A DNA stretch of 8,991 nucleotides from Deltaproteobacteria bacterium (GCA_031279155.1 JAITJB010000324.1:1-8991); one strand, 5' to 3'. Positions 1 through 6,832 are shown, counted from the stretch's first letter. Program-made: numbers and translations. Notes: generated from the sequence alone by a model not told the origin.

Positions 1-770
1 ACCCCTGTTTGTGGAACATTTTATGCCCGCAGTCGGCGCAGTAAAGAACGCCCGTCAGCGGGTTCACCTCGCCTCCGATCCGCTGACGGGATTCGCCGCG
101 TTTCGCGCAGACGCTTTACGGTGTTCCAACATTCTCCATCAATGATCTGCGGGTGCGAATCTTTGGAGATAAGAATGTTTTCCGGATCGCTCTTGGCTTG
201 GGTTTGGGCTTGGGCTTGGAGTTGTAGGTTTCCTTTAAGGTTTTATTTCAGAACGCACCAGCCCATATATTCCTAGCGTTTGACAATGTTTTGCTGACCA
301 TTTTGCCGCCAAAATTGTACGGTTCCGCGTTCGGATAGCTTCGGCAGTTGTCCGCGCCGATCCGCGCCCAGTACGCCGTGGGTATCAGAACGCGCTCCGC
401 GCTTAAAATCCCGGCGATTTGCGTAATGCCCTTGCCGTCAATCGTCATTTGATAGATGCGTTTTACGATGGGCGCGGCGTCCACGTCAAGCCGCCAGGTT
501 TTCCGTTATCGGGGTCGCGGGATAGCCGTAAGGGATTGCGCCCGTGACATGATCCCGTCGCCGGTTCTGGCGTTATTTATCGCCCGGATTTTGCGGCTCG
601 TATCGCGGGCAAACCATTTTGCGAACAGCGTCCGCAGGGGGACGAAATCGTCAACGCCCTGCGCGGTGTCCACGTTGTCGCCCACGGCGATCAGCCGTAT
701 GCCCTGCTCCTGAAACAGTCCCACGCGGAGGCGACTTTTCCCGCCGCCGCGATTGCTCCTTTCCGTGTGG
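1..770 (-). pseudogene. Large serine recombinase remnant (catalytic C-half, recombinase domain, zinc ribbon)
   Basis: This is a decayed site-specific DNA recombinase of the large serine (TnpX/TndX-like) family, running off the left edge. Fragments in order on the minus strand: the end of the resolvase domain at about 750-540 (SRL, GIRLIAVGDNVDTAQG, WFARDTSRKIRA); a PYGY turn near 525; the recombinase domain at about 484-290 (DAAPIVKRIYQ, GKGITQIAGIL); a link with PENILISKDSHPQIIDGE at about 165-130; and the zinc ribbon at about 65-5 (LTGVLYCADCGHKMF). These pieces lie in different frames, with a stop near 507 and a frame change near 260, so no intact protein is made. The catalytic serine part is missing, and the SRL helix that normally continues GRDYL is shortened. 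The family is clear from several separate motifs. What lies left of base 1 is unknown. Confidence 0.85.
192..219. repeat. Short hexamer tandem repeat, CTTGGG type
   Basis: About four and a half imperfect copies of CTTGGG (one is TTTGGG) lie inside the dead large recombinase. On the coding strand they read as alternating Lys-Pro or Gln-Ala pairs, depending on frame. They fall in the variable link between the recombinase domain and the zinc ribbon, where slippage would be tolerated. Confidence 0.6.
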
Positions 771-847
771 CGGTTTCGGTTTGTTCGGATTTTAGATTTC
801 CGAAAAACTCCCCCTACTATATAGGAAAAATTGACATACGATTTCGG

Positions 848-889
848 AACCGTTTTGAAAAAACAATTTTGGATTTTTTGCGAACGGTT
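848..889. repeat. Imperfect inverted repeat downstream of the TnpV remnant
   Basis: AACCGTT (848-854) is matched by AACGGTT (883-889), and inside them an A6 run (858-863) faces a T6 run (874-879). It sits between the end of the TnpV remnant and the second recombinase remnant. There is no T-run after the stem on the minus strand, so it is not a standard terminator. It may be a leftover element end or a chance structure. Confidence 0.35.
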
Positions 890-895
890 TTTGGT

Positions 896-1171
896 TTAGG
901 CGTAGACCAACTCCGCGAAAATGATTTTTTCGCGATTTCGCGCTCTTCAATCGCCGCCGCCCTGCTCCGCGCCGCTTCGTCAATCTCCCGCAGGTGAGGG
1001 AACAGCGTTTCGGACAGAAGCATTTTGGAGTAAAACGAGGGGCCGTTGTTCGCGCCGCATACGTCCGTAATGCCCGAGCGGCTTTGCGTCCGGCGGCTCG
1101 TTTAACGTGAGATTCATAAAGAGATAATCTCCCACGAGCCGATACGTCAGTTCGAGCGTTCCCACCGCCAT
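896..1171 (-). pseudogene. tnpV: TnpV-like transposon-encoded protein, frameshifted and internally deleted
   Basis: TnpV is a small protein of unknown role carried by Tn4451-like elements and relatives. The first frame (1171 to about 1050) gives LTYRLVGDYLFMNLTLNEP and KPLGHYGRMRREQRP. A second frame continues with FYSKMLLSETLFPHLREID and EAARSR at about 1040-960. A third ends with IIFAELVYA and a TAA at 898-896, which matches the usual TnpV C-terminal ending. At least two frameshifts are needed, and the middle part (the Trp-rich MNxIRxRAEE stretch) is shortened, so the gene is dead. It lies just after the small recombinase fragment and before the large one. The start is uncertain: ATG at 1171, or a later GTG closer to the conserved LTY. 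Confidence 0.75.
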
Positions 1172-1184
1172 ATGCGAGCGTGAG

Positions 1185-1560
1185 AAATGTTACGCCATTT
1201 TCTCGGGTCAGTTCGCGGGTCAGTTCGCGCCATCTCGTTACGAGCGGAGAGGTTTGGGGCAATCCGCGAGGTGTTGACGGCGAGAACCGCGCCTATTTTT
1301 CCGGCTTTGATGTCCTCCGTCAGCTTGTTCATCGTGGGGCGGTCAAGCGTCGTTTTTGCCGCCCCCGCGTCGGCGTAGCAGACAATATCCTTGTAGCCGT
1401 GTTCGTCCGCGTAGGCGCGAAGCCGCGCCTCCTGCGCCGCGATTTTGCCGCTCTCTGCGAGCGCGGTTCGGCAGTAAATCGCCGTCTTTGGTTTTGCTTC
1501 CAGTGGGTATGCTCTTTTCGGTTTTGTAAGGGTTTTGGTGTTTGTCCGCCTGTGCCGCAA
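1185..1560 (-). pseudogene. Small serine recombinase (resolvase N-terminal domain), frameshifted
   Basis: This fragment matches the catalytic N-terminal domain of serine recombinases: KTAIYCRTALAESG, QEARLRAYADEHGYKDIV, YADAGAAKTTLDRPTMNKL, and GKIGAVLAVNTSRIAPN ending near 1253. YCRTA replaces the common Y.R.S signature, so the usual nucleophilic serine appears to be lost or displaced. The frame then changes at about 1250 and continues as PLVTRWRELTRELTRENGVTF before the TnpV remnant begins. The TTG at 1560 is only where the open frame can start; the conserved part begins near 1485. Its SRI helix and GVTF strand repeat a stretch also present in the large recombinase remnant, so these are two different recombinases and not one split gene. 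Confidence 0.75.
1204..1227. repeat. Perfect 12-bp tandem duplication
   Basis: CGGGTCAGTTCG occurs twice back to back. Inside the small recombinase remnant this gives RELTRELTR on the minus strand, an in-frame gain of four residues. It is most simply explained by slippage after the gene lost its function. Confidence 0.85.
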
Positions 1561-1878
1561 GCGTCAGACCGCCATTTGTTGTAAGGCTCGGAAACCGTCC
1601 CTTACAGCATAGCCCTTTTGGCTTTGCTCTCGCCCTTGACAATATTTTTTCTCCTCATACCAACTTGCCAAAAAACCCCATAAATTCAGATAAATAGGCG
1701 ATACATATTTTCTTGACCGGGATTTTAACTTTTCTCAGGCCTTTTTGGATTTGTAAATAGGCTTTACATTTCCACCGACCACGATTGCCTCATTAGGTGG
1801 CGAAATGGTCGTAAAACCGCCTGGTTAGATTAAGACAATCAAACGGCCTCGAAAATATTTTGTCAAGATTAATTTGTG

Positions 1879-1901
1879 ACAAATAAAATAAATTTATTTG
1901 T
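1879..1901. repeat. Perfect 9-bp inverted repeat, ACAAATAAA / TTTATTTGT
   Basis: ACAAATAAA (1879-1887) and TTTATTTGT (1893-1901) are exact reverse complements around five bases. The site lies directly upstream of a TTGACA hexamer at 1903, where an operator would be placed. In such AT-rich DNA a chance origin is possible. Confidence 0.35.
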
Positions 1902-1902
1902 A

Positions 1903-1931
1903 TTGACATTTTTTTAACTAAAGAATAAACT
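1903..1931 (+). promoter_or_regulatory. Candidate sigma70 promoter (TTGACA-17-TAAACT)
   Basis: A perfect -35 hexamer TTGACA (1903-1908) is followed after 17 bases by TAAACT (1926-1931), four of six matches to TATAAT. It points rightward into the spacer, towards the small ORF at 2442. The 9-bp inverted repeat ends two bases before the -35. Confidence 0.35.
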
Positions 1932-1956
1932 CTCGTCAACACCCGATTTTTCGGCC

Positions 1957-1986
1957 TTGACACAAAATAGTAATTCTAGATTATAT
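1957..1986 (+). promoter_or_regulatory. Candidate sigma70 promoter (TTGACA-18-TTATAT)
   Basis: A second perfect TTGACA (1957-1962) lies 54 bases after the first, with TTATAT at 1981-1986 (18-base spacing) or TATATT at 1982-1987 (19-base spacing). Transcription would start near 1993 and run antisense through the candidate peptide ORF on the opposite strand, then on towards 2442. Confidence 0.35.
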
Positions 1987-2054
1987 TATATACTTAATAC
2001 ATAATTTATGATATAGTAAGCTATCATCAGGAAATTGATGATTTGTTTACCCAT
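1986..2054 (-). CDS. Possible 22-residue hydrophobic peptide (doubtful)
   Basis: The minus strand has a perfect AGGAGG at 2071-2066, ten bases later an ATG at 2054, and then 22 codons to a TAA at 1988-1986. The product starts MGKQIINFLM and ends YYIINYVLSI, almost wholly hydrophobic apart from one lysine, so a single membrane segment. Upstream on the same strand, TTGATA and TATACC lie 16 bases apart near 2130-2103. A 7-bp hairpin (2023-2042) falls inside the ORF. A plus-strand promoter candidate faces it. The shape recalls type I toxin peptides, but no family was recognised, and short ORFs rich in Ile and Tyr arise readily by chance in AT-rich DNA. Confidence 0.22.
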   Translation of the reverse strand: MGKQIINFLMIAYYIINYVLSI

Positions 2055-2441
2055 ATTACCTTTGCCTCCTAAGCTTCCGAGCTATTTTATAGCTGTTAAT
2101 GGTATAGCTTTCTCCGTATCCATATCAACCTTTTCATCTAAATAAATTTCCCATCATTATTTAATCTAATATCGTGGCGTTATATTTTGTACAATATAGT
2201 TATTTCTATAAACAGCATAAGTAATTAGGGCAAATTATTTTATGCAACAAAATTTTTATATCTTAATTTATTATATATTTTCTTTTTGCATCGTATCCTT
2301 TTGGGTTATGATCAAAAAATACACAATATATGATATTAATGTTAATTTTCCTCCGTAATTTACATTATCAGTTTTTTATATTTCTTTTTGTAAACTACAA
2401 GGATTAACAATAAATCTTGTCTCGGTTTAGTCTTTCTCCTC

Positions 2442-2579
2442 ATGACTGGCCAGGCTACTATTTCGGAAAACAACCTAATGGTTCAGATCTGCGGTCAGCG
2501 TCATTGGCGAGTCTTGGGCCTGATCGACGACAAAATCCCTCCTTTCAGTTGTAAGAGATGTCAACAACGGTCGGCCTAA
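2442..2579 (+). CDS. Small Cys/His zinc-ribbon-like protein, hypothetical
   Basis: This 45-codon ORF stands out as a GC-richer island in AT-rich DNA and uses codons like those of the neighbouring receptor genes. With the ATG at 2442 its ligands would be C17-x3-H21 and C37-x2-C40, in IC..RHW and PPFSCKRCQQ. The pattern resembles a single zinc ribbon, as in small Com-like regulators, but no specific family is recognised. The start is open: the ATG at 2442 has no Shine-Dalgarno sequence, whereas the in-frame ATG at 2478 has a weak GGA ten bases upstream and places the first cysteine five residues in, as is common for such proteins. It lies 162 bases upstream of the first receptor on the same strand and could be a regulator of it, by position only. 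Confidence 0.45.
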   Translation: MTGQATISENNLMVQICGQRHWRVLGLIDDKIPPFSCKRCQQRSA

Positions 2580-2598
2580 AGTAAGACGGCCAATTCGG

Positions 2599-2635
2599 GG
2601 CTAGTGGCTCATATTTAGCCGATGCGCTCTTTTTT
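2599..2635 (+). terminator. Weak candidate terminator after the small ORF
   Basis: Two overlapping short stems are possible, GGCTA (2599-2603) with TAGCC (2616-2620), or TGGCT (2605-2609) with AGCCG (2617-2621, one wobble). A T6 run follows at 2630-2635. The gap of about nine bases between stem and T-run makes it a poor match to a standard intrinsic terminator. Confidence 0.25.
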
Positions 2636-2696
2636 CAAAAAAATAATATAAATAGCTTATTTATCGATTTGAATAATTTATTCTTTCGATCGGTCT

Positions 2697-2723
2697 TAGA
2701 TTACCAAGATTTTAGGTAATCTA
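2697..2723 (+). promoter_or_regulatory. Perfect 9-bp palindrome in the leader of the first receptor
   Basis: TAGATTACC (2697-2705) and GGTAATCTA (2715-2723) are exact reverse complements around nine bases. The site ends five bases before the Shine-Dalgarno sequence of the receptor. It could be a repressor operator or an mRNA hairpin close to the ribosome site. It does not resemble a Fur box closely enough to be called one. Confidence 0.45.
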
Positions 2724-2728
2724 GTAGC

Positions 2729-2735
2729 AAGGGGG
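2729..2735 (+). promoter_or_regulatory. Ribosome binding site deciding a TTG start
   Basis: AAGGGGG ends six bases before the TTG at 2742, a good spacing. No ATG or GTG near it gives a complete signal peptide in this frame, so the rare TTG start is preferred. Confidence 0.65.
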
Positions 2736-2741
2736 CTTGCT

Positions 2742-4904
2742 TTGAAAAAGTATCATAATAATAACCACAGCCTTTGGCTGTTGGCCTCACGAACCGGGCC
2801 TATTTTGGCCATATTTTTGACTTTCCTGTTGGCCGCGCCTCTTTGGGCTCAAGATGAGCTGAGTACCCAACTGGACATGATCATGGTCACTTCAACCAGG
2901 GCTGAGAGGGAGCTTAAGGAGATCCCTCTTTCAGTTTCCGTGATCGGGGAACAGGAGATAAACGACCAGCCTAGGCAGGACGCAGCCGATTACATCCGGA
3001 CCATGCCCGGCGTACAGGTCACTTATATGCCCAATGGCCAGGCCTTTTACAGCATCAGAGGTTTTGGCACTGAAAGAGTCCTACTTTTGGTTGACGGCGT
3101 CAAACAGAAAATCGCCTCTACCTTAAATGCCAGCGAAGTCGGCGGCGTCAACCTCGATCCCTCTGAAATCGAACGCATCGAGGTCATAAAAGGGCCAGCT
3201 TCGGCTCTTTACGGAACAGATGCCATTGGCGGCGTAGTTAACATCATCACCCGCAAACAGGTCAACAAACCCTTTGGCTTTGACTTGGGCCTGACTTTCG
3301 ATGGATCAACCACGGGCTTCAGTGAAAGAGTTTCTTTATATGGCTCTCATAAAGGGTTTTACTGGCGTGTTTCAGGCCGGCACACCAAAAACGAAGATCT
3401 AAAACTGCCTAATGGCGTTACTTTTTATAATAGCGACAACACTAAAAATTATTACTCCATAAAAACTGGCTATGAATGGGAAAACGGTGATATTGATTTA
3501 TCGTTCTCAAGATATGAAAACGAAAGAAATACCGGCGCTTATATTTACGGACTAAATCGGTGGCTACAGATAAGTCCGCAATTCATGGCCGATAACGGCA
3601 TACCTTATTCAAGAGTGCCAAAGGACGACACCCAACAAATAGGCGCTTCATTAAATATTTATAATATTAGTGACTATTTAGAAAGATTACATTTAAATTT
3701 CTATATAACTGAAGGGTCGATAACCCATTCAAATTTTTATGCTTCAATTGCTGACTTTCTCTATGATGGTTCCTTTATCACTAGTGGAACTTATAATGAG
3801 GCTGGCTCAAGTCCTATGGCTATTTCCGATTATTCCAAGGGCTACGGCGGCACTCTCCAGGCTGATTTTAATCTACCAGGCCACAACAGGCTTAACTTAG
3901 GCATTGATTTCGAGCACAGCCGTGTTCACAGCTTAGCCTACTACGGAGGCTCTTACCTCCTCTATGGTTACAATGACGAGGACCGCCGGGGCCAAGGTAC
4001 AACTTTCGCTGTTTTCCTCCAAGACGAATGGCGGCCCATCGATAAGCTCATGATCACCTTAGGGCTCAGGTATTCGCATACCGAAAACAAAGTAACTGAG
4101 TATGTAAACTTCCCCGATCGAGTGGGCAGTGCGACTCATTCTAACGTCGTCGGTAGCCTTGGGGTGGTCTTTGACGCCACTGACAATCTCACTCTGAGGG
4201 CTCTATACTCCCAGGGCTTCCGGGCCCCGACCTTAAATTCTCAATTGATGGGTCCCTTTCAGTATTTTATGATTAATCCAGACCTTGAGCCTGAAAAAAG
4301 TAACAATTATGAACTTGGAGTTCGTTACTTTTCCGACTCATTGAACATAGATCTGGCCTTGTTCCATTCAGATCTTAAAGACGCCTTTTATCAGCACAAT
4401 ACAGGCATCCCTATGCTGGGCACGTATTTTAACTATCAGCAGATTCGAAACGCCGATAAAGCCAAGGCCACGGGCGCGGAACTGGCCATATCCTATGAAT
4501 TTTTAAACATAGGATTGACCCCCTATTTGACTCTCACCACCATGAGGTATGAACGCCAATACCGAACCGGGGTAAAGACGATTAACACGGGCGTTCCCCA
4601 CACATGGGGCGTGGGCGGCTTTAAATACTCCCACCAATTCAACTCATTTGTCAGGCTCTTCGGCGACGCCAGCTTGACCTGGTCGGGCCGATTCTACGAT
4701 GACGCCGGCGGCAACGTCACCGGTTACACCATGCTATATGGCCAGGGACTACGCGGCGATGTGACCTTTGGCATTGAAGCCGGTCAAGAGCACAAGTACC
4801 AGGCTATTTTAAGCTTCAGGAACATCGGCGACACCGATTTTCAGACCTGGGGCTGGTACCAGCCTGGCTTCCACGTGGTCGCCTCTTTAGGCTTTGAATT
4901 TTAA
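2742..4904 (+). CDS. TonB-dependent outer-membrane receptor
   Basis: A 720-residue receptor, a usual length for the family, that takes up a large ligand across the outer membrane using energy from TonB. Residues 1-36 are a signal peptide (hydrophobic 19-34, cleavage probably after PLWA). A TonB-box-like stretch follows (LDMIMVTSTRAERELKEIP, 44-62). The plug spans about 58-172, with VSVIGEQEI, DAADYIRTMPGVQV, SIRGFGTERVLLLVDGVKQ and EVIKGPASALYGTDAIGGV. The rest is a beta-barrel with the typical YSQGFRAPT and NPDLEPEKSNNYELGVRY near 500-530, ending in phenylalanine. The plug resembles those of colicin I/catecholate siderophore and heme receptors; the substrate cannot be decided. It starts with TTG. 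Bases about 3400-3800 are clearly AT-richer than the flanks. It heads a row of plus-strand genes, although a strong hairpin separates it from the next one. Confidence 0.93.
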   Translation: MKKYHNNNHSLWLLASRTGPILAIFLTFLLAAPLWAQDELSTQLDMIMVTSTRAERELKEIPLSVSVIGEQEINDQPRQDAADYIRTMPGVQVTYMPNGQAFYSIRGFGTERVLLLVDGVKQKIASTLNASEVGGVNLDPSEIERIEVIKGPASALYGTDAIGGVVNIITRKQVNKPFGFDLGLTFDGSTTGFSERVSLYGSHKGFYWRVSGRHTKNEDLKLPNGVTFYNSDNTKNYYSIKTGYEWENGDIDLSFSRYENERNTGAYIYGLNRWLQISPQFMADNGIPYSRVPKDDTQQIGASLNIYNISDYLERLHLNFYITEGSITHSNFYASIADFLYDGSFITSGTYNEAGSSPMAISDYSKGYGGTLQADFNLPGHNRLNLGIDFEHSRVHSLAYYGGSYLLYGYNDEDRRGQGTTFAVFLQDEWRPIDKLMITLGLRYSHTENKVTEYVNFPDRVGSATHSNVVGSLGVVFDATDNLTLRALYSQGFRAPTLNSQLMGPFQYFMINPDLEPEKSNNYELGVRYFSDSLNIDLALFHSDLKDAFYQHNTGIPMLGTYFNYQQIRNADKAKATGAELAISYEFLNIGLTPYLTLTTMRYERQYRTGVKTINTGVPHTWGVGGFKYSHQFNSFVRLFGDASLTWSGRFYDDAGGNVTGYTMLYGQGLRGDVTFGIEAGQEHKYQAILSFRNIGDTDFQTWGWYQPGFHVVASLGFEF

Positions 4905-4948
4905 CTAACAGATAGCCTTATCCCTTTAGCTTACGAACGACAGAGGCT

Positions 4949-4978
4949 CTAGGCCGCAGCTTAAGAGCTGCGGCCTAG
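4949..4978 (+). terminator. Perfect 13-bp hairpin after the receptor gene (terminator, attenuator or processing site)
   Basis: CTAGGCCGCAGCT (4949-4961), loop TAAG, and AGCTGCGGCCTAG (4966-4978) form a perfect, GC-rich stem 45 bases after the receptor stop. Only GGGGAGACAATAAAA follows, so there is no U-tract. It could stop transcription with a factor, protect the receptor mRNA 3' end, or reduce expression of the next genes relative to the receptor. Confidence 0.55.
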
Positions 4979-5016
4979 GGGGAGACAATAAAATCGCGAC
5001 CTAATTTAAGTTTTAT

Positions 5017-5889
5017 ATGTTAAATAAATTTTCGTCAATTTTCCTACTTATCATCGCTGTCTTTAGCCTTTGGCCAGGCGCCGTCAAAGCGGCTGTAGAC
5101 GCCTCAGATGGCCGGCCGCAGATTTTTTTATATTTATTGGCCGATAATCCTCAAAAAGAGGCCGACGGTCAAGTGACCCAAGATGTGGTCTTAAAAGTTA
5201 ATTCCGAAACGAATAATCCCAAATTTCAGTCGGTAGATATTTATTATAGCTTTAGCGAGGTTTTTGGTCCGGCCCAGCCCCAAGCCACCTGGTATTGGGC
5301 GGCCTTAGACCCAAATCAAACTAGGCTAAAGCTCTCCTCTGGCTCTTTAGTCAAAGCCCAGATCAAGGCTCGGGCCAGCCTAGATGGCCGCTTTTACTAC
5401 GCAATGGGTGAAATCTTAATTTATGGTCGCGGCCAAAATCAATCCTCTGGACCTGGCCAAAAGTCTGAGGAACCACTGTGGCCCTCTCTTAAATTGGCCA
5501 ACACCTCCATTGTTTTAAGAACTGGCGATGAGCTCCTCTTAAAAACAGGCGACCAACTTAAACCAGATGGAAAGCCTAGGCCCAAAACCCTATGGTTGCG
5601 AGACGATAGCCTTAAAAAATGGGCGGAAATTACGAGCGCCGATGGCTACCTTTATCATTATCAAATTGATTTGGACAAAAAATTATCCAGCCAAGGTTAT
5701 GCGGCCACCAAGCCTATTTATCTCATCGAACCCTTAGATGACGGAGGAGCGAGCTCTCTAACGATTTGGGTTTACCGCTCGCAAACCCACGGTCGCTCGC
5801 AGCCCTTAGGTTTAGCGGTTATTTTTGCCTTTATGGTAGGCAGTTTTTTTCTTTTTCCCCGCTTTTTAGCATTGAAACCAGCAAAATGA
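5017..5889 (+). CDS. Secreted, C-terminally anchored protein of unknown family
   Basis: A 290-residue protein with a signal peptide (hydrophobic 8-22, cleavage probably after VKA at 25), a periplasmic body and one membrane segment at about 265-284 (LAVIFAFMVGSFFLF) ending in a short basic tail. The body has no cysteine or heme motif and looks beta-rich; the first half (DGRPQIFLYL, VDIYYSF) and the second half (RPKTLWLRDDSLKKW, GYAATKPIYLIEP, SSLTIWVYRSQ) may be two domains. The second half loosely recalls periplasmic domains near metal-uptake genes, but I do not recognise a family. Upstream signals are weak: GGAGA lies about 30 bases before the ATG, too far to act as a normal Shine-Dalgarno. 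It overlaps the next gene by ATGA, so the two are translationally coupled and probably act together. Confidence 0.8.
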   Translation: MLNKFSSIFLLIIAVFSLWPGAVKAAVDASDGRPQIFLYLLADNPQKEADGQVTQDVVLKVNSETNNPKFQSVDIYYSFSEVFGPAQPQATWYWAALDPNQTRLKLSSGSLVKAQIKARASLDGRFYYAMGEILIYGRGQNQSSGPGQKSEEPLWPSLKLANTSIVLRTGDELLLKTGDQLKPDGKPRPKTLWLRDDSLKKWAEITSADGYLYHYQIDLDKKLSSQGYAATKPIYLIEPLDDGGASSLTIWVYRSQTHGRSQPLGLAVIFAFMVGSFFLFPRFLALKPAK

Positions 5890-6803
5890 CTTTTAGCCGC
5901 CTAAGATTACTCATCCAGCATCTCTTTTTGATCTTGTCGCTTTTCGCCGGTAAGTTTGGCTTAAGTTTTGGCGGTCAAGCCCTACCCTGCTTAACTTGCA
6001 GTCTGGTTATGGGGGGCTGTAATGGCTGCCTGATACGCTTTATCCAATTTTACCTCATATTTTTAAGTGGCCCCGGGGCCATCTTCGGCGCCGAAGGCTT
6101 AGGTTTTCTTAAAGCCATAATTGTCGTTATTGTCCTAACCATCCTTTTGGGCCGTTTATGGTGCGGTTGGCTTTGTCCCTTTGGCTTGGTCCAAGATTGG
6201 CTCAGCGCTATCGGAAGAAAACTCCGCCTTGGACCGCATCACCTATCAAAAAGAGCCGAAAGCTTTTTTAAGTCCGTCAAATACATTCTCTTATTGGTGG
6301 TCTTTCTAGTCCCGCCTTTAATCGAGCTCGGCTACATCCATCAGGATTTTTTCTACGCCTTCTGCCAAATTTGTCCAAGCGGAGTCATTTTGCCATTACT
6401 CGCCGGTCAACCTGGCCGCGTAGCCGTAAACTTCGCCAGCTCGCCCTCTATTTTGATCACCTTCATTTCCATGGCTCTTACGGGCTGTATTGTTAGCTTA
6501 ACGTTATTTATCCATAGACCTTGGTGCCGTCTATGCCCGCTGACCGTATTTCACAGCTTATTTAAAAAATTTAGGCTGATAGATCTAAAGCGTCAACCAG
6601 AACTCTGTTCTAGCTGCCGAAAATGTCAAAAGGTCTGCCCTTTAGAGTCAACTATCGATCTTAAGAAAAACACCATCAAAGATTGCCTTGGCTGCGGTCA
6701 ATGCCTCAAAGCCTGCCCAAAGGCTGGCTGTTTGAGCCTTAAGGTCGCCTCCAAGCTAACTTTAATCAGCTCTGGCCCTAAACAAATGGCCAGATGCGAC
6801 TAA
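5886..6803 (+). CDS. Membrane 4Fe-4S polyferredoxin, NapH/NosR/CcoG-like
   Basis: A 305-residue integral membrane protein with hydrophobic segments at about 8-28, 50-68, 75-90, 131-148 and 187-210. CGWLCP (C93, C97) is the hallmark CxxxCP motif of NapH/NosR/YccM-type proteins. Further pairs are C160-x2-C163-P and C214-x2-C217-P, and an N-terminal C35-x2-C38-x6-C45-x2-C48. A cytoplasmic-type tail carries two 4Fe-4S motifs: C241, C244, C247, C251-P and C267, C270, C273, C277-P. Such proteins pass electrons between the membrane or cytoplasm and a periplasmic partner. The start was chosen at 5886 because its ATGA overlaps the previous stop and the membrane protein begins there; the frame stays open back to 5766, but that extra 40-residue stretch lies inside the previous gene. 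Between two receptor genes, reduction of an imported metal is a reasonable but unproven role. Confidence 0.88.
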   Translation: MTFSRLRLLIQHLFLILSLFAGKFGLSFGGQALPCLTCSLVMGGCNGCLIRFIQFYLIFLSGPGAIFGAEGLGFLKAIIVVIVLTILLGRLWCGWLCPFGLVQDWLSAIGRKLRLGPHHLSKRAESFFKSVKYILLLVVFLVPPLIELGYIHQDFFYAFCQICPSGVILPLLAGQPGRVAVNFASSPSILITFISMALTGCIVSLTLFIHRPWCRLCPLTVFHSLFKKFRLIDLKRQPELCSSCRKCQKVCPLESTIDLKKNTIKDCLGCGQCLKACPKAGCLSLKVASKLTLISSGPKQMARCD

Positions 6804-6832
6804 TAGGCTAAAATTATGTAATTATATTTAAT

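Larger units (their letters stand above)
1643..2441. other. AT-rich intergenic spacer with no convincing standard gene
   Basis: About 800 bases between the element remnants and the small zinc-ribbon ORF. From about 1850 on it is strongly AT-rich and stops are dense in all frames. It contains two plus-strand promoter-like sites (1903, 1957), a 9-bp inverted repeat (1879-1901), a 7-bp hairpin (2023-2042), a near-palindrome around TTGTACAA (2181-2198) and one doubtful minus-strand peptide ORF (1986-2054). At about 1772-1813, CCACC/GGTGG and CGACCA/TGGTCG could pair in a crossed arrangement. No tRNA, CRISPR or insertion-sequence ends were seen. Confidence 0.6.

Noticed and set aside
1180..1584. 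Plus-strand ORF of 134 codons
   Set aside because: Opposite strand of the recombinase remnant, which carries the recognisable motifs; the plus reading is arbitrary.
2181..2198. Near-palindrome around TTGTACAA
   Set aside because: It needs a one-base bulge and is mostly A and T; too weak to call an operator.
2270..2354. Minus-strand ORF of about 25 codons behind GGAGG (2354-2350)
   Set aside because: It would need an ATT start, has no recognisable features and lies in AT-rich DNA where this arises by chance.
2640..2741. Fur box and clear sigma70 promoter for the first receptor
   Set aside because: AT-rich words resembling parts of both exist (TTGAAT at 2669), but no 19-bp Fur-like match or well-spaced -35/-10 pair could be made.
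5766..5885. Upstream ATG giving the polyferredoxin 40 extra residues
   Set aside because: It lies deep inside the preceding gene, the extra residues do not look like a signal or family part, and the ATGA overlap at 5886 is a much better start.
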